The notes beneath the pieces are model-generated. The model was not told where the DNA came from and ran no database searches. It saw only the letters and a list, made by a program, of their open reading frames with translations. Both the position numbers and the translations under genes were made by a program. Of a DNA stretch of 64,000 nucleotides, positions 29,799-38,689 are shown one piece after another (the stretch's first letter is position 1; every line of letters begins with the position of its first letter). Source of the DNA: Pseudoalteromonas shioyasakiensis (GTDB taxonomy: Bacteria > Pseudomonadota > Gammaproteobacteria > Enterobacterales > Alteromonadaceae). The DNA lies in the NCBI RefSeq assembly GCF_024518675.1, contig NZ_JANIGL010000002.1:310001-374000 (forward strand), given 5' to 3'.

Positions 29799-29858
29799 AA
29801 AAACTAATCTGAGAATTACAAAATTACTTGGTTGAAAGGTGTGTAAAAGATCACCATA

Positions 29859-30143
29859 ATGGCGCTCCTTTTTCAACACAAGTACACTGAAACGACCATG
29901 TTAAATGAGCTAGATTGGCTTTTAAACTTTACACTATTAGCCCTAGGATTAGGGGCACTATTTATCAACCAATTGACTTTACTGCGTGTTGCCGCTGTTA
30001 GCGCCTGCGTATTATTGTTTTTATCGTTTAGTTTAGACCTGATGTCATCAAGTGTTATTTCAAATATGAGCTTAGTGTTGATCAACACATTTTACTTGTT
30101 CAAGGTTTATACCTTTGGCCAATTGAATGTGACACCAAATTAA
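29859..30143 (+). CDS. small integral membrane protein of unknown function
   Basis: 94 residues from the ATG at 29859, or 81 from the ATG at 29898 (MLNELDWLLNF); neither has a clear ribosome site. About three hydrophobic segments (LLNFTLLALGLGALFI, LLRVAAVSACVLLFLSF, MSLVLINTFYLFKVYTF). It resembles nothing I can name. A terminator follows. The codon use looks genuine and the hydrophobic pattern is unlikely by chance. Confidence 0.6.
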   Translation: MALLFQHKYTETTMLNELDWLLNFTLLALGLGALFINQLTLLRVAAVSACVLLFLSFSLDLMSSSVISNMSLVLINTFYLFKVYTFGQLNVTPN

Positions 30144-30164
30144 TATCTCTCCCAAGATAATTTG

Positions 30165-30200
30165 ATACCCCATTGAGTTTGCTCATTGGGGTATTTTTTT
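30165..30200 (+). terminator. intrinsic terminator after the small membrane gene
   Basis: ATACCCCATTGAG, loop TTTG, CTCATTGGGGTAT with one internal mismatch, then seven T. Confidence 0.8.
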
Positions 30201-30275
30201 GCCTATAGAATGACTAACATTATGAACTAAGCTAAAATTCGCTGTGTATTAACTTATTTTGAGGTGGCTTATCTT

Positions 30276-30854
30276 ATGTCTTTATCTGATTTTGATTTAT
30301 TTTTATCTTCTATGGAAGATGTAGAGCCACTTAGCCACGATACCGTAACACTGCAGCATTTGAAGACATCGCCCTCACTTGCACAACAAGAAAAACGTAA
30401 AGCCGCCGAAGCAGACCTAATGATTGATGAAAACTATCTTAGAAGCGAACTCGTCGAGCTGTTAGCCCCTGATGCGTTACTAAGTTATAAAAATACCGGT
30501 GTACAAGAAGGGGTATTTAAAAACTTGCGCTTAGCAAAATACCAAATTGATGCCACACTCGATTTACACGGACAACCTCTTAAATCTGCCCGCCAAGCAT
30601 TATTTGATTTTATACATGATTGCCATACTAAAAACATACGTGTGCTCTTAATTCGCCATGGAATTGGTATAAAAAACATAAAAACACCAGGTATATTAAA
30701 AAGTTACACTAATAAGTGGCTGCAAGAACTCAGCGCTGTATTGGCGTTTCATACCGCTTTAAAACAGCACGGGGGTATAGGTGCAACATATGTTTTACTG
30801 AAAAAGAGTGATGAGAAAAAACATGAGAATCGAGAGCGCCATGCGAAGCGCTGA
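30276..30854 (+). CDS. smrA: Smr-domain DNA endonuclease SmrA
   Basis: 192 residues from the ATG at 30276, which has GAGGTGG nine bases upstream; a GTG at 30264 lies within that ribosome site and is unlikely. An N-terminal SmrA region (LSDFDLFLSSMEDVEPL) is followed by the Smr domain: IDATLDLHGQPLKSARQAL, IRVLLIRHGIGIKN and a C-terminal GGIGATYVLLKK. The LDLHG and HGxG motifs are those of the MutS2-related nicking nucleases. The biological role of SmrA is not well established. The family is firm. Confidence 0.88.
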   Translation: MSLSDFDLFLSSMEDVEPLSHDTVTLQHLKTSPSLAQQEKRKAAEADLMIDENYLRSELVELLAPDALLSYKNTGVQEGVFKNLRLAKYQIDATLDLHGQPLKSARQALFDFIHDCHTKNIRVLLIRHGIGIKNIKTPGILKSYTNKWLQELSAVLAFHTALKQHGGIGATYVLLKKSDEKKHENRERHAKR

Positions 30855-30873
30855 GCTCTCGGAAGCTGTCTGA

Positions 30874-31005
30874 TTAATCTTGTTGGGTGATTTCAGCTTG
30901 GTTTGGCTCATCGGCATTCGCCTGATTAAACCATGCTGATACTCCCATAAGAATGACCGATAGAACAATGAGACTAAATTTAACGCCGCCTTGTTGGTGT
31001 TTCAT
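30874..31005 (-). CDS. 43-residue small membrane or secreted protein
   Basis: ATG at 31005 with AAGG eight bases upstream, TAA at 30874. The product begins MKHQQGGVKFSLIVLSVIL, continues into a hydrophobic stretch (residues 10-26) and ends in an acidic, Gln-rich tail. Residues 27-31 (NQANA) followed by DE could be a signal peptidase site, so it is either a single-span membrane protein or a small exported peptide. It lies alone between smrA and the dehydrogenase gene. No known family was recognised. The start with its ribosome site and charge pattern support a real gene. Confidence 0.6.
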   Translation of the reverse strand: MKHQQGGVKFSLIVLSVILMGVSAWFNQANADEPNQAEITQQD

Positions 31006-31103
31006 AGTTAACCTTGTTTTTTATTATTATTTTTATTTACTTCATTAGATTAGCTAAAATCACATATGTTAACAAGATGTACGCAGTATTAATTGTTCAA
31101 ATT

Positions 31104-32024
31104 TTAATAACCTTTTGTTCTATCAACCTGATGATTTAGTTCTAACCCTTTATCGAGTAGCTGAACATTGTCTGCTATTTGCTGTGCAACACTGGTAATA
31201 CTCGACAAAGCAGCGCAGTGCGGAGTGACTGTAATTGCATCATGAGACCAAAATGGGTGCTCTTTCGGTAATGGTTCTTGCCTAAATACATCTAAGGTTG
31301 CGGCGCGTATTATTTTATTGTCGAGTGCCCAAATTAAATCCTTTTCAACAACATGCTGACCACGAGCCACATTGATCACAACGCCATGCTCAGGGAGCTG
31401 AGTTAATAGCGCCTTATCAATAATATTTTCAGTCTGGGCCGTTAAAGGCAATAAGCACACGAGGTAATCTGCTTTAGACAAAATATTTGTCAGCCCTTCT
31501 TGGCTATGAACGCAGGTTACATCGGTAAATTGTTTCGGGCTTTGTGAAAAAGCACTTACAACAAAATTATTAGCAAGTAAGCGTATAGCGCAGTGTTGCC
31601 CTAGTTGACCAAACCCTAAAAATACTACATGGTTAAATTTATGCGCTCGTTTAGGCTGCCAAAGCTGAGCTTGTTGCTTGCCAAAATACTCTTTTAGTTT
31701 TAGCTTTTGCGCTAGAATGTGAGTTAACACATATTCAGCCATATCATCGGCTAAGGCTTCATCAACGATTCGTGTTACCACAACATCATCAGCTAATAAA
31801 TCTAAGTTTATACTATCAACCCCAGCGCCGAATGATGAGACAGCTTTTAGATTGGGCAATTGTTGCCACATTTGCTCAGGCGCGAGCCAAGCAACGACAA
31901 ACTCTACAGTATGTAAATTACGACAATCTGGCCAGAGCGAGATTTCTACACCTGGTAAATATGCTTGCAGTGTATTAACTAACTTTGTGCAGTCTCGGTT
32001 ACTAATCGCGATGAGTAAGTGCAT
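31104..32024 (-). CDS. ghrA: GhrA-like D-2-hydroxyacid dehydrogenase
   Basis: 306 residues, near E. coli GhrA (312). NAD(P)-binding motif VFLGFGQLGQHCAIRL, catalytic Arg in INVARGQHVVEKD, Glu in DVFRQEPLP and His in VTPHCAALSS are in family order. The expected reaction is NADPH-dependent reduction of glyoxylate and hydroxypyruvate, in the cytoplasm. Substrate preference is inferred from resemblance to GhrA; another 2-ketoacid is possible. Confidence 0.82.
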   Translation of the reverse strand: MHLLIAISNRDCTKLVNTLQAYLPGVEISLWPDCRNLHTVEFVVAWLAPEQMWQQLPNLKAVSSFGAGVDSINLDLLADDVVVTRIVDEALADDMAEYVLTHILAQKLKLKEYFGKQQAQLWQPKRAHKFNHVVFLGFGQLGQHCAIRLLANNFVVSAFSQSPKQFTDVTCVHSQEGLTNILSKADYLVCLLPLTAQTENIIDKALLTQLPEHGVVINVARGQHVVEKDLIWALDNKIIRAATLDVFRQEPLPKEHPFWSHDAITVTPHCAALSSITSVAQQIADNVQLLDKGLELNHQVDRTKGY

Positions 32025-32178
32025 GTTTTTCTCTACCGTTTTTTTTTCATTATATTAAACACGTTAATAAACACCAATGTTAAATACCCTCTTTAAAAAG
32101 TCATACAACTGCAACCTAACTGTCATAGCAAACTTTTAATCTGTTCGTATATTGATCACCAGAGACAATGAGGTAATT

Positions 32179-33891
32179 ATGATCAGTGTTGATAAAGTCA
32201 TTGCGGCTAACCTTCCACAATTAGAAAACTCTCCGAAGGTAAAAGGATTAGTAAAAAAAGGATTAGGTTATTTGCTTCATGAGCAAGAGTTTGTCGCATT
32301 TGGCGACGCTTACCCTCATTTACAAGGCATCGAGTTTGTTGAGCAAGTGCTTGATGAACTTGACTTTGATACCCGATACAAACCAAAGCAGATTGAGAAC
32401 ATCCCGAGCGAAGGGAAGCTAGTAATTGTGGCAAACCACCCCATAGGTTCATTAGATGCATTAGCGCTGATCAAGGTTCTTTTTGGCGTTCGACAAGATT
32501 TAAAAGTGGTTGCCAATCGTATGCTAATGTCGGTCACTCCCATGCACTCGCTCTTATTACCGGTAGATAATTTATCTGGTACGAGTAAAAAACAAGAACT
32601 CAGCAACATCCACCAGCACCTAAAAGATGAAGGTGCTATTTTAATATTCCCGGCTGGGGAGGTCTCTCGCCTTAGTCCCACAGGTATTAAAGACTGTAAA
32701 TGGAATAGTGGTTTTTTACGCATTGCTAAAAAAGCGAATTGCCCAATACTGCCTATTTATATTAAAGCCAAAAATAGCCCTCTATTTTATGGTACTTCGA
32801 TGATTTATAAACCTCTGGCGAGTTTACTATTAGTAAAAGAAATGTTTAAACAACGGCAAAAATCGTTAGAGTTTGAAATTGGCGCATCGATTCCTCCCGA
32901 ATCATATTTGATTGAAAATCTAAAAGATAAAGAAGTCGTCAATTTAATTCGCAAACAATTGTATGCGTTAAAATCCAAGAAAACATTGCCGCTAAAAACC
33001 CAGACGCCTATTGCCACATCAGAATGTCGTAAAGAACTTAAAAAAGCCATTGAAAAGTGTCAACTACTGGGCACCACTCAAGATGGTATGCAGATATACT
33101 TATATCAATACCAAGGTAGCTCAGCTATTTTTAGAGAGCTTGGCAGGCTACGAGAGATTTCATTTCGCACTGTCGGTGAAGGTAGTGGTAAACGTCGCGA
33201 TATTGATAAATATGATATGGATTATCAGCACTTAGTATTGTGGGATCCTAGCCAATTAGAGTTAGTGGGCGCTTATCGCTTGGCGTGCGCGCAAGATGTT
33301 ATAGATAAACATGGTCGCAAAGGTTTATATACGGATAGTTTATTTTCATACAGTGATGACATGGCCCCTTACTTTAAAGCAGGTATTGAGCTTGGTCGCA
33401 GTTTTGTCCAACCTAAATATTGGGGCCGTAAAAGTCTTGATTATTTATGGTATGGCATCGGTGCTTTTGTTAAAAACTACCCCCAATACCGCTATCTATA
33501 CGGCGCAGTGAGTGTATCAAACGCCCTGCCTGATCAAGCTAAGGCTATGCTTGTGCATTATTATCAGCACTATTATGGTGCTAAGAACACTATCGCTACT
33601 CCTAACAATGAATTTAAAGCCACAGAACAGCAAATCAAACAATGCCAAAGTATATTTTGCGGGGATGATGTTAAAGAAGACTTTGTTGAACTCAAGCATA
33701 TCCTAGCCAATATGGGCGCACAAGTGCCAACACTCTTTAAGCAATATACTGAACTATGCGAGCCTGGTGGTGTGCAGTTCTTAAGCTTTAGTGTTGACCC
33801 TGAATTCAATAACTGTATTGATGGTCTCGTCTTGGTTGATCTTGAAAAAGTGAAGGCAGGTAAAGCAAAACGCTACTTAGGCAAAGAATAA
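32179..33891 (+). CDS. olsF: OlsF-like bifunctional ornithine lipid synthase
   Basis: 570 residues from the ATG at 32179 (GAGG six bases upstream); a TTG 27 bases earlier is less likely. The N-terminal half is a PlsC/OlsA-type acyltransferase with VANHPIGSLDALAL near residue 85 and IFPAGEVSR (glycerolipid acyltransferase block III). The C-terminal half (about 300-570) is an OlsB/GNAT-like N-acyltransferase region (FRELGRLREISFRTVGEG; DYQHLVLWDPSQLELVGAYR; GIELGRSFV). This acyltransferase plus OlsB-like fusion is the architecture of OlsF, described in Serratia, which makes phosphate-free ornithine lipids. It is monocistronic with a terminator. Confidence 0.75.
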   Translation: MISVDKVIAANLPQLENSPKVKGLVKKGLGYLLHEQEFVAFGDAYPHLQGIEFVEQVLDELDFDTRYKPKQIENIPSEGKLVIVANHPIGSLDALALIKVLFGVRQDLKVVANRMLMSVTPMHSLLLPVDNLSGTSKKQELSNIHQHLKDEGAILIFPAGEVSRLSPTGIKDCKWNSGFLRIAKKANCPILPIYIKAKNSPLFYGTSMIYKPLASLLLVKEMFKQRQKSLEFEIGASIPPESYLIENLKDKEVVNLIRKQLYALKSKKTLPLKTQTPIATSECRKELKKAIEKCQLLGTTQDGMQIYLYQYQGSSAIFRELGRLREISFRTVGEGSGKRRDIDKYDMDYQHLVLWDPSQLELVGAYRLACAQDVIDKHGRKGLYTDSLFSYSDDMAPYFKAGIELGRSFVQPKYWGRKSLDYLWYGIGAFVKNYPQYRYLYGAVSVSNALPDQAKAMLVHYYQHYYGAKNTIATPNNEFKATEQQIKQCQSIFCGDDVKEDFVELKHILANMGAQVPTLFKQYTELCEPGGVQFLSFSVDPEFNNCIDGLVLVDLEKVKAGKAKRYLGKE

Positions 33892-33920
33892 CGCCTATTT
33901 AACACTACGTTATTAAAGTA

Positions 33921-33951
33921 AAAATGCTCGCTATACAACGCGAGCATTTTA
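33921..33951. terminator. bidirectional terminator between olsF-like gene and dapE
   Basis: AAAATGCTCGC, eight-base loop, GCGAGCATTTT between converging genes. Confidence 0.85.
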
Positions 33952-35136
33952 TTAACCATTAAATAAATTGCTTAGTATCTTAGTATATATCTGTTCTATT
34001 TTTATTAAATCAGCAATCGGCACATGCTCATTCACTTGATGAATCGTATTATTGCGAACACCGCACTCAATCACTTGCGTGTGGCTATTAGCAAAAAAAC
34101 GGCCGTCGGACGTTCCCCCACTCGTGCTCAATAGAGGATAATTCCCTGTCACATTAAGTACTGCCTGCTCGACTTGTGCCAATAAGCAATGACTACCTTG
34201 GTGGGCAGTATAAAACGATTCACAGGGGCGCTCCCACTCAATATTAAGATTATTTGCTAAATCTCCCAGTGCAAATTGAATCTCATTTTTTATATCAGCA
34301 CTTTTATAGCCATGGCTATAACGCACATTGAATGTCATTTCACAGTGCGCTGGCACCATATTATCTACCACGTTAGCAATATTGATCCCTGTAACCTGTA
34401 AACTGGTGTTAGAACTTGCCTCATCTTGCTGCCAGTCGATATTAGTGAGGCGTTTTACCACATCAGCACTCAAGTGAGCAGCATTGACTGTATTGTCAGG
34501 ATAAGCAACATGACCCGCTTTACCGGCTATCGATAAGCGCGCAGAAAGTGCACCACGGCGACCATTTTTAATGGTATCCCCCACTTGTACATGACTAGTT
34601 GGTTCACCAACGATACAACCATCTAGTTGAATACCCTGTTGCGCTAAACGCTCAGCTATAAGTAAAGAACCATATTCAGCCTCGCCTTCTTCATCAGAGG
34701 TAATCAACCAATAGAATGTACCTTGCTTATGTGCAACATCAACCATCAGTTTTTGCGTGGCGCATAACATAGCAGCTACGCCCCCTTTCATATCGGCAGC
34801 TCCGCGACCATACACTGCATTATTCACAATTGCGCCAGAGAATGGCTCGACCAACCAATGTTCAGCACAAGCAGGCACCACATCTATATGCCCTGAAAAG
34901 GCATAGATAGGCCCCTCACCAAAACTTACTTTCGCAATTAAATTTGTCACACCATTAAAAGTAAACTGCTCACAGTCAAAGCCAAGTGAGTTCAACTGAT
35001 ATTCTAACCAGTCAATTGCGCCAGCTTGATTGGGCGTGATAGATTTGAAACCAATAAGTTGTTGTAAGTAAGCAACCACTGCCTGGTTCGGTTGAGTATT
35101 ACTTGTCGTTGAAGTTTGAATAGCTAAGGTCATCAT
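33952..35136 (-). CDS. dapE: succinyl-diaminopimelate desuccinylase
   Basis: 394 residues, slightly longer than E. coli DapE (375) through a short N-terminal extension. M20 family metal ligands and catalytic residues: FSGHIDVVPA, RGAADMKGGVAAML, ITSDEEGEAEYG (catalytic Glu) and the late NTIHQVNEHV. It hydrolyses N-succinyl-LL-diaminopimelate in the lysine and peptidoglycan precursor pathway. It lies 56 bases downstream of the MATE gene on the same strand. A 12-bp hairpin covers its ribosome site. Confidence 0.94.
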   Translation of the reverse strand: MMTLAIQTSTTSNTQPNQAVVAYLQQLIGFKSITPNQAGAIDWLEYQLNSLGFDCEQFTFNGVTNLIAKVSFGEGPIYAFSGHIDVVPACAEHWLVEPFSGAIVNNAVYGRGAADMKGGVAAMLCATQKLMVDVAHKQGTFYWLITSDEEGEAEYGSLLIAERLAQQGIQLDGCIVGEPTSHVQVGDTIKNGRRGALSARLSIAGKAGHVAYPDNTVNAAHLSADVVKRLTNIDWQQDEASSNTSLQVTGINIANVVDNMVPAHCEMTFNVRYSHGYKSADIKNEIQFALGDLANNLNIEWERPCESFYTAHQGSHCLLAQVEQAVLNVTGNYPLLSTSGGTSDGRFFANSHTQVIECGVRNNTIHQVNEHVPIADLIKIEQIYTKILSNLFNG

Positions 35137-35170
35137 TAATACACCTAATCAATATCAAAGGTGTATTAAT
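35135..35170 (-). promoter_or_regulatory. hairpin sequestering the dapE ribosome site
   Basis: Perfect 12-bp arms (35135-35146 and 35159-35170), 12-base loop. On the minus strand the 3' arm contains AGGTG (35142-35146), the best ribosome site, and reaches the start ATG. There is no T-run after it, so it is not a terminator. It could limit dapE translation. Confidence 0.5.
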
Positions 35171-35192
35171 TAAAACCTGAATTTATGACCGC

Positions 35193-36611
35193 TTAATGAC
35201 TGCCTTCTTCAATAAATGCTTCTTGTGTTACTTTGGCTATGTCTTTGTCATCTTTGGTTAAATTAGTTTGTTGCCAACGGCCGCGAGAAAACCAAATATA
35301 GGATACCAATGCCACTAAAACATTGGTTACAGCAAAAGAGTACCAAATCCCGTGATCGCCTAAGTCCGTGTGCTTAGACAAAATATACGCGGCAGGAAAT
35401 TGCACTACACATTGTGAAAATAACGCTAACACCATCGCATTTAGCATATTTCCAGATGCCCTAAAAGCAGCCACAACACATAACTGCACGCCGATCCCAC
35501 CCCATGTTAAACACATTACTCGAATAAACTGCGCTCCTTTATTAATTACCCCTGTATCATCTGGGATAAAAAATGCGACTAACATCGGGGCAAGTAGATA
35601 CGCCAGAACTCCAATCACGGTTAAACCAACCAAACCCCATATAACAGCAAGCTGGGTTATTTGCTCTGCACGCTTGATATTTCCTGCCCCCATATTTTGC
35701 CCGACTAAAGTGGATACTGCCATCGATAACCCCATAGCGGGGATCATCACCATCTGCAAAATATTAGAGCCAACCCCATAGGCCGCAATCGTTTGCGTAC
35801 CAAAGCTTGCTACTAGAAAAGACATAATAATTAAACCAAATGCACGGGTTGATAGCTCAACAGAGCCTGGTGCACCTAAAAAGAAAGCCTGTTTAATATA
35901 TGTATAATCAGGAATAAAACTAGAGAGTTTTAGTTGAATACCGTGACGGCCCCGCATAAAAATAACGACACCCGCTATGGCTGCAATACTTTGCGTAACA
36001 AGAGTGGCTAATGCCGCGCCCATTACTCCATAGCCTGAGAAACTGCCGTAACCAAAAATAAATAATGGGTCTAGAATAAAATTAAGTAACACAGTTGTAC
36101 TGACAATAATCAACGGCACCTTTGTTTGACCTATCCCCCGCATTAAGGCTTGGAACATAGCGTAAATGAAAACAAAAATAACGCCAATAAACGACACATG
36201 CATAAACTTAAGTGCATCAGCAAACACGACCTCATCCACACCAAGCAACTGCAAAAAATAAGGCGATAATACATAACCTAGACAGCCTAATACAGAGGCT
36301 GTAATTGTCACCATCAGCATAGTTTGCGCAGCAACATGGTTAACCTTATCTTGTTGTCCTGCTCCCATGTACTGTGCCGATAGAATAGCCCCAGCCATTG
36401 CAAGACCAGAACCAATAGCAATAACTAAAAATGTTACTGGCATACTGACAGACACAGCAGCAACTTGAGCAGCGCCTAAGCGTCCCACCCAAAAAGCGTC
36501 AGTTAATTGATATGCAGATTGCAAAATATTGATAAGAATAATAGGGACTGCCAGTTTCAGCAGCGCTTTACTGATTGAGCCATTTAGGAAAAGAGAATTA
36601 GTATGGTTCAT
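35193..36611 (-). CDS. MATE-family multidrug/sodium efflux transporter
   Basis: 472 residues with 12 predicted membrane helices in two homologous halves, each with a MATE-type conserved region (PIILINILQSAYQLTDAFWV; GSVELSTRAFGLIIMSFLV). It should export cationic drugs or metabolites by Na+ or H+ exchange. AAGGAGCACC precedes the ATG. It probably shares a transcript with dapE. Its substrate is unknown. Confidence 0.9.
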   Translation of the reverse strand: MNHTNSLFLNGSISKALLKLAVPIILINILQSAYQLTDAFWVGRLGAAQVAAVSVSMPVTFLVIAIGSGLAMAGAILSAQYMGAGQQDKVNHVAAQTMLMVTITASVLGCLGYVLSPYFLQLLGVDEVVFADALKFMHVSFIGVIFVFIYAMFQALMRGIGQTKVPLIIVSTTVLLNFILDPLFIFGYGSFSGYGVMGAALATLVTQSIAAIAGVVIFMRGRHGIQLKLSSFIPDYTYIKQAFFLGAPGSVELSTRAFGLIIMSFLVASFGTQTIAAYGVGSNILQMVMIPAMGLSMAVSTLVGQNMGAGNIKRAEQITQLAVIWGLVGLTVIGVLAYLLAPMLVAFFIPDDTGVINKGAQFIRVMCLTWGGIGVQLCVVAAFRASGNMLNAMVLALFSQCVVQFPAAYILSKHTDLGDHGIWYSFAVTNVLVALVSYIWFSRGRWQQTNLTKDDKDIAKVTQEAFIEEGSH

Positions 36612-36707
36612 GGTGCTCCTTGTCTATGGCTATTTATTATAGCTTAAAACCATGACCTATTGATGAACAAGTTAGTCAATATTTTTTAGCCATAACCGAG
36701 TAAAACT

Positions 36708-36721
36708 TTAATCTAAATCAA
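36708..36721. promoter_or_regulatory. FNR-like box upstream of ompW
   Basis: TTAATctaaATCAA matches the FNR site TTGAT-N4-ATCAA at nine of ten defined positions. A TATAAA lies at 36750-36755. OmpW is FNR-controlled in E. coli, but the distance to the -10 is not ideal, so this is tentative. Confidence 0.3.
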
Positions 36722-36835
36722 ACAATTTAAAAACCTTGCCGCACAGCCTTATAAAGCTTGATCTAGAACAGTTTTTTATTTTTTAGTTACCCGATAATAG
36801 CTGCAATTAAAAAATAATCGTTCTCGGAGAACAAC

Positions 36836-37489
36836 ATGAAAAAACAACTAAGCGCAGCTTTATTTACTTCTTTATTGATCGCGTCTCCTTTTGCCAGTGC
36901 AAACCTAAGCGTTAATGTGGGTGCCATTAATGTAAACCCAGACAACAGTAGTTCAGCAATCAATGAGAATCCTGCTTTGGGTTTAAAGCCAGACTCTGAC
37001 ACGCAATTAGGTATTACTCTAGATTATGCGTTTAATGACCAATGGGTACTGGAGTTAGTGGCTGCAACCCCTTTCTCCCACGACGTAAACGGGACTGGCG
37101 GTTTAGCTGGTAATAATATTGCTAACATCAAGCATTTACCGCCATCGCTTATTGCTCAGTATCACTTTTTAGAAGGCAATTCTGCATTTAGGCCATTCGT
37201 TGGTGTAGGTGTTAACTACACTGTATTTTTTGATGAGCAGCCTTCTGCGGCACTTAAATCAATACTTGGTACTGAGAATGTTGAAGTTAAGCTAGATGAT
37301 TCATTTGGTTTTGTCGCACAGGCCGGTTTCAATTATATGATCGACCCACATTGGGGGCTGCACGCCATGGTATCTGTCATGGATATTGAAACTGATGCGA
37401 CCGTCTATGCAGACGGTGCTCAAGCGCTTACCTCAACAGTAAAAATTGACCCTGTTGTGGCTATGTTAGGTGTTAAATATAAATTTTAA
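36836..37489 (+). CDS. ompW: outer-membrane protein OmpW
   Basis: 217 residues. Signal peptide (to about ASPFASA), then an eight-strand barrel of the OmpW family: VNVGAINVNPDNSSSAI, WVLELVAATPFSHDV, HLPPSLIAQYHF, FRPFVGVGVNYTVFFDE, and the terminal VAMLGVKYKF ending in Phe as expected for BAM recognition. It forms a hydrophobic outer-membrane channel. CGGAGA precedes the ATG; a terminator follows. Identification is firm. Confidence 0.95.
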   Translation: MKKQLSAALFTSLLIASPFASANLSVNVGAINVNPDNSSSAINENPALGLKPDSDTQLGITLDYAFNDQWVLELVAATPFSHDVNGTGGLAGNNIANIKHLPPSLIAQYHFLEGNSAFRPFVGVGVNYTVFFDEQPSAALKSILGTENVEVKLDDSFGFVAQAGFNYMIDPHWGLHAMVSVMDIETDATVYADGAQALTSTVKIDPVVAMLGVKYKF

Positions 37490-37502
37490 TATTACACATA
37501 CT

Positions 37503-37527
37503 AAAAAGGCCGCTAGGCCTTTTTTAT
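37503..37527. terminator. terminator between ompW and the thioesterase gene
   Basis: AAAAAGGCC, loop GCTA, GGCCTTTTTTATT between converging genes. Confidence 0.85.
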
Positions 37528-37531
37528 TACC

Positions 37532-38074
37532 TTATGGAGCCAGAGCCAGGTTAGTGACTTTTTTCTGCTCGAGCATTTCTTTCCAGTGCATCACCTCAGC
37601 AGGTAAAATAGGTGCAACACCATCAAAGCCTGCTTCTTGTAGCATTTCCTCCACACTGACAACACCCGCTTTGCGTTTAAACACACCACGCACATAGGCA
37701 ATTGCATGAAGGCCGCGCTCAGAGTGAAATTTTTGCTCAATATAAAAGTACTTATGATCCCAACCGACCAAACGCGTACTAATGGTATAGCGTTGCATTG
37801 GTTTTATATCTCGTATGTAAGTAATCGCCGTCGCATTTACTATCGGAAACCAACGCTTTTTCATAATAACGCTAAGTAAGCCAACTCGCTCTGTCATCCA
37901 CGTTCGTGCTAAATCCATCATGGCTAAATAACGGGAGTTCGTAAGATGCAAATTAATATCGCAATCAGAAGGCAGTGCTTTATAGTCAATATCAATCGTC
38001 TCAAGTAACGATTGATAGGTGCGGTTGCGTTTAATTTTAAAAAATAACAATAAAAGGCGAAAATAAAGGTTCAC
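37532..38074 (-). CDS. 4HBT-family acyl-CoA thioesterase-like protein
   Basis: 180 residues from a GTG at 38074; a TTG at 38098 would add eight residues, and neither has a good ribosome site. A hydrophobic N-terminus (LYFRLLLLFFKI) could associate with the membrane. The hot-dog fold is recognisable: DINLHLTNSRYLAMMDLAR has the N-N/D-x-Y-arrangement of 4HBT thioesterases, then ATAITYIRDIKPMQRYTIST and GVFKRKAGVVSVEEML. It probably hydrolyses acyl-CoA or acyl-ACP. The substrate is unknown. Confidence 0.75.
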   Translation of the reverse strand: MNLYFRLLLLFFKIKRNRTYQSLLETIDIDYKALPSDCDINLHLTNSRYLAMMDLARTWMTERVGLLSVIMKKRWFPIVNATAITYIRDIKPMQRYTISTRLVGWDHKYFYIEQKFHSERGLHAIAYVRGVFKRKAGVVSVEEMLQEAGFDGVAPILPAEVMHWKEMLEQKKVTNLALAP

Positions 38075-38182
38075 AATAAAGGTCTTACCAGTTAACAATA
38101 CATTGAGTGTAGCACAGCAAGTTGCATTGGAGAATAATCTACTCTAATCTCACTGTTACGATAAAAAATAATATTTATAAAA

Positions 38183-38671
38183 ATGATTAAATTAATATCT
38201 TCTTTAGCCGTCGCTTTATCACTTTGCAGCACCGCTGCTTGGGCAGACTTTGACTACCCAGGTGATGGCCAAGTTCGTTACCCTACGGGGGTTGAAAAAC
38301 CATTTAAATTTGGCTTTGCTTGGCAAGCAAATGAGCAAAAGTTCACCATAGGTAAAAAAACCTATGATATGCAGCTACCTGAGTCTTATTCTATTGCCAT
38401 CACTTTAGCAAAAGATGAACAGCAAATTTGGGTGCAAGAGTTTAACAACGGCTTTATAGAAGGGTTTAACTGGCAAATAGGTGAGCATACTCTGCAACTT
38501 AAAAAGCAAGAATTTAAAGACCCCGTAAAAGGCGACTACATTATAAGCTTGGATAACAAAGACTACTTTTTTGCCCGTAACAATATTAGCATCATGGTCA
38601 AATTTACTGATGATGGCATTGAAAATATTGCCATAGATGGAGTGACAAAAAATATGGGCACTAAACAATAG
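38183..38671 (+). CDS. hypothetical secreted protein
   Basis: 162 residues. A clear signal peptide (ISSLAVALSLCSTAAWA, cut before DFDYPGD) leads into a beta-rich domain without Cys after cleavage. No family was recognised. No ribosome site is obvious. It lies between the divergent thioesterase gene and the converging tyrR. Confidence 0.7.
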   Translation: MIKLISSLAVALSLCSTAAWADFDYPGDGQVRYPTGVEKPFKFGFAWQANEQKFTIGKKTYDMQLPESYSIAITLAKDEQQIWVQEFNNGFIEGFNWQIGEHTLQLKKQEFKDPVKGDYIISLDNKDYFFARNNISIMVKFTDDGIENIAIDGVTKNMGTKQ

Positions 38672-38689
38672 TGCCCATCGTTATCACAG

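Noticed and set aside
30831..30861. Hairpin CGAGAGCGC ... GCTCTCG over the smrA stop codon
   Set aside because: No T-run after it and an interrupted stem; not enough for a terminator call.
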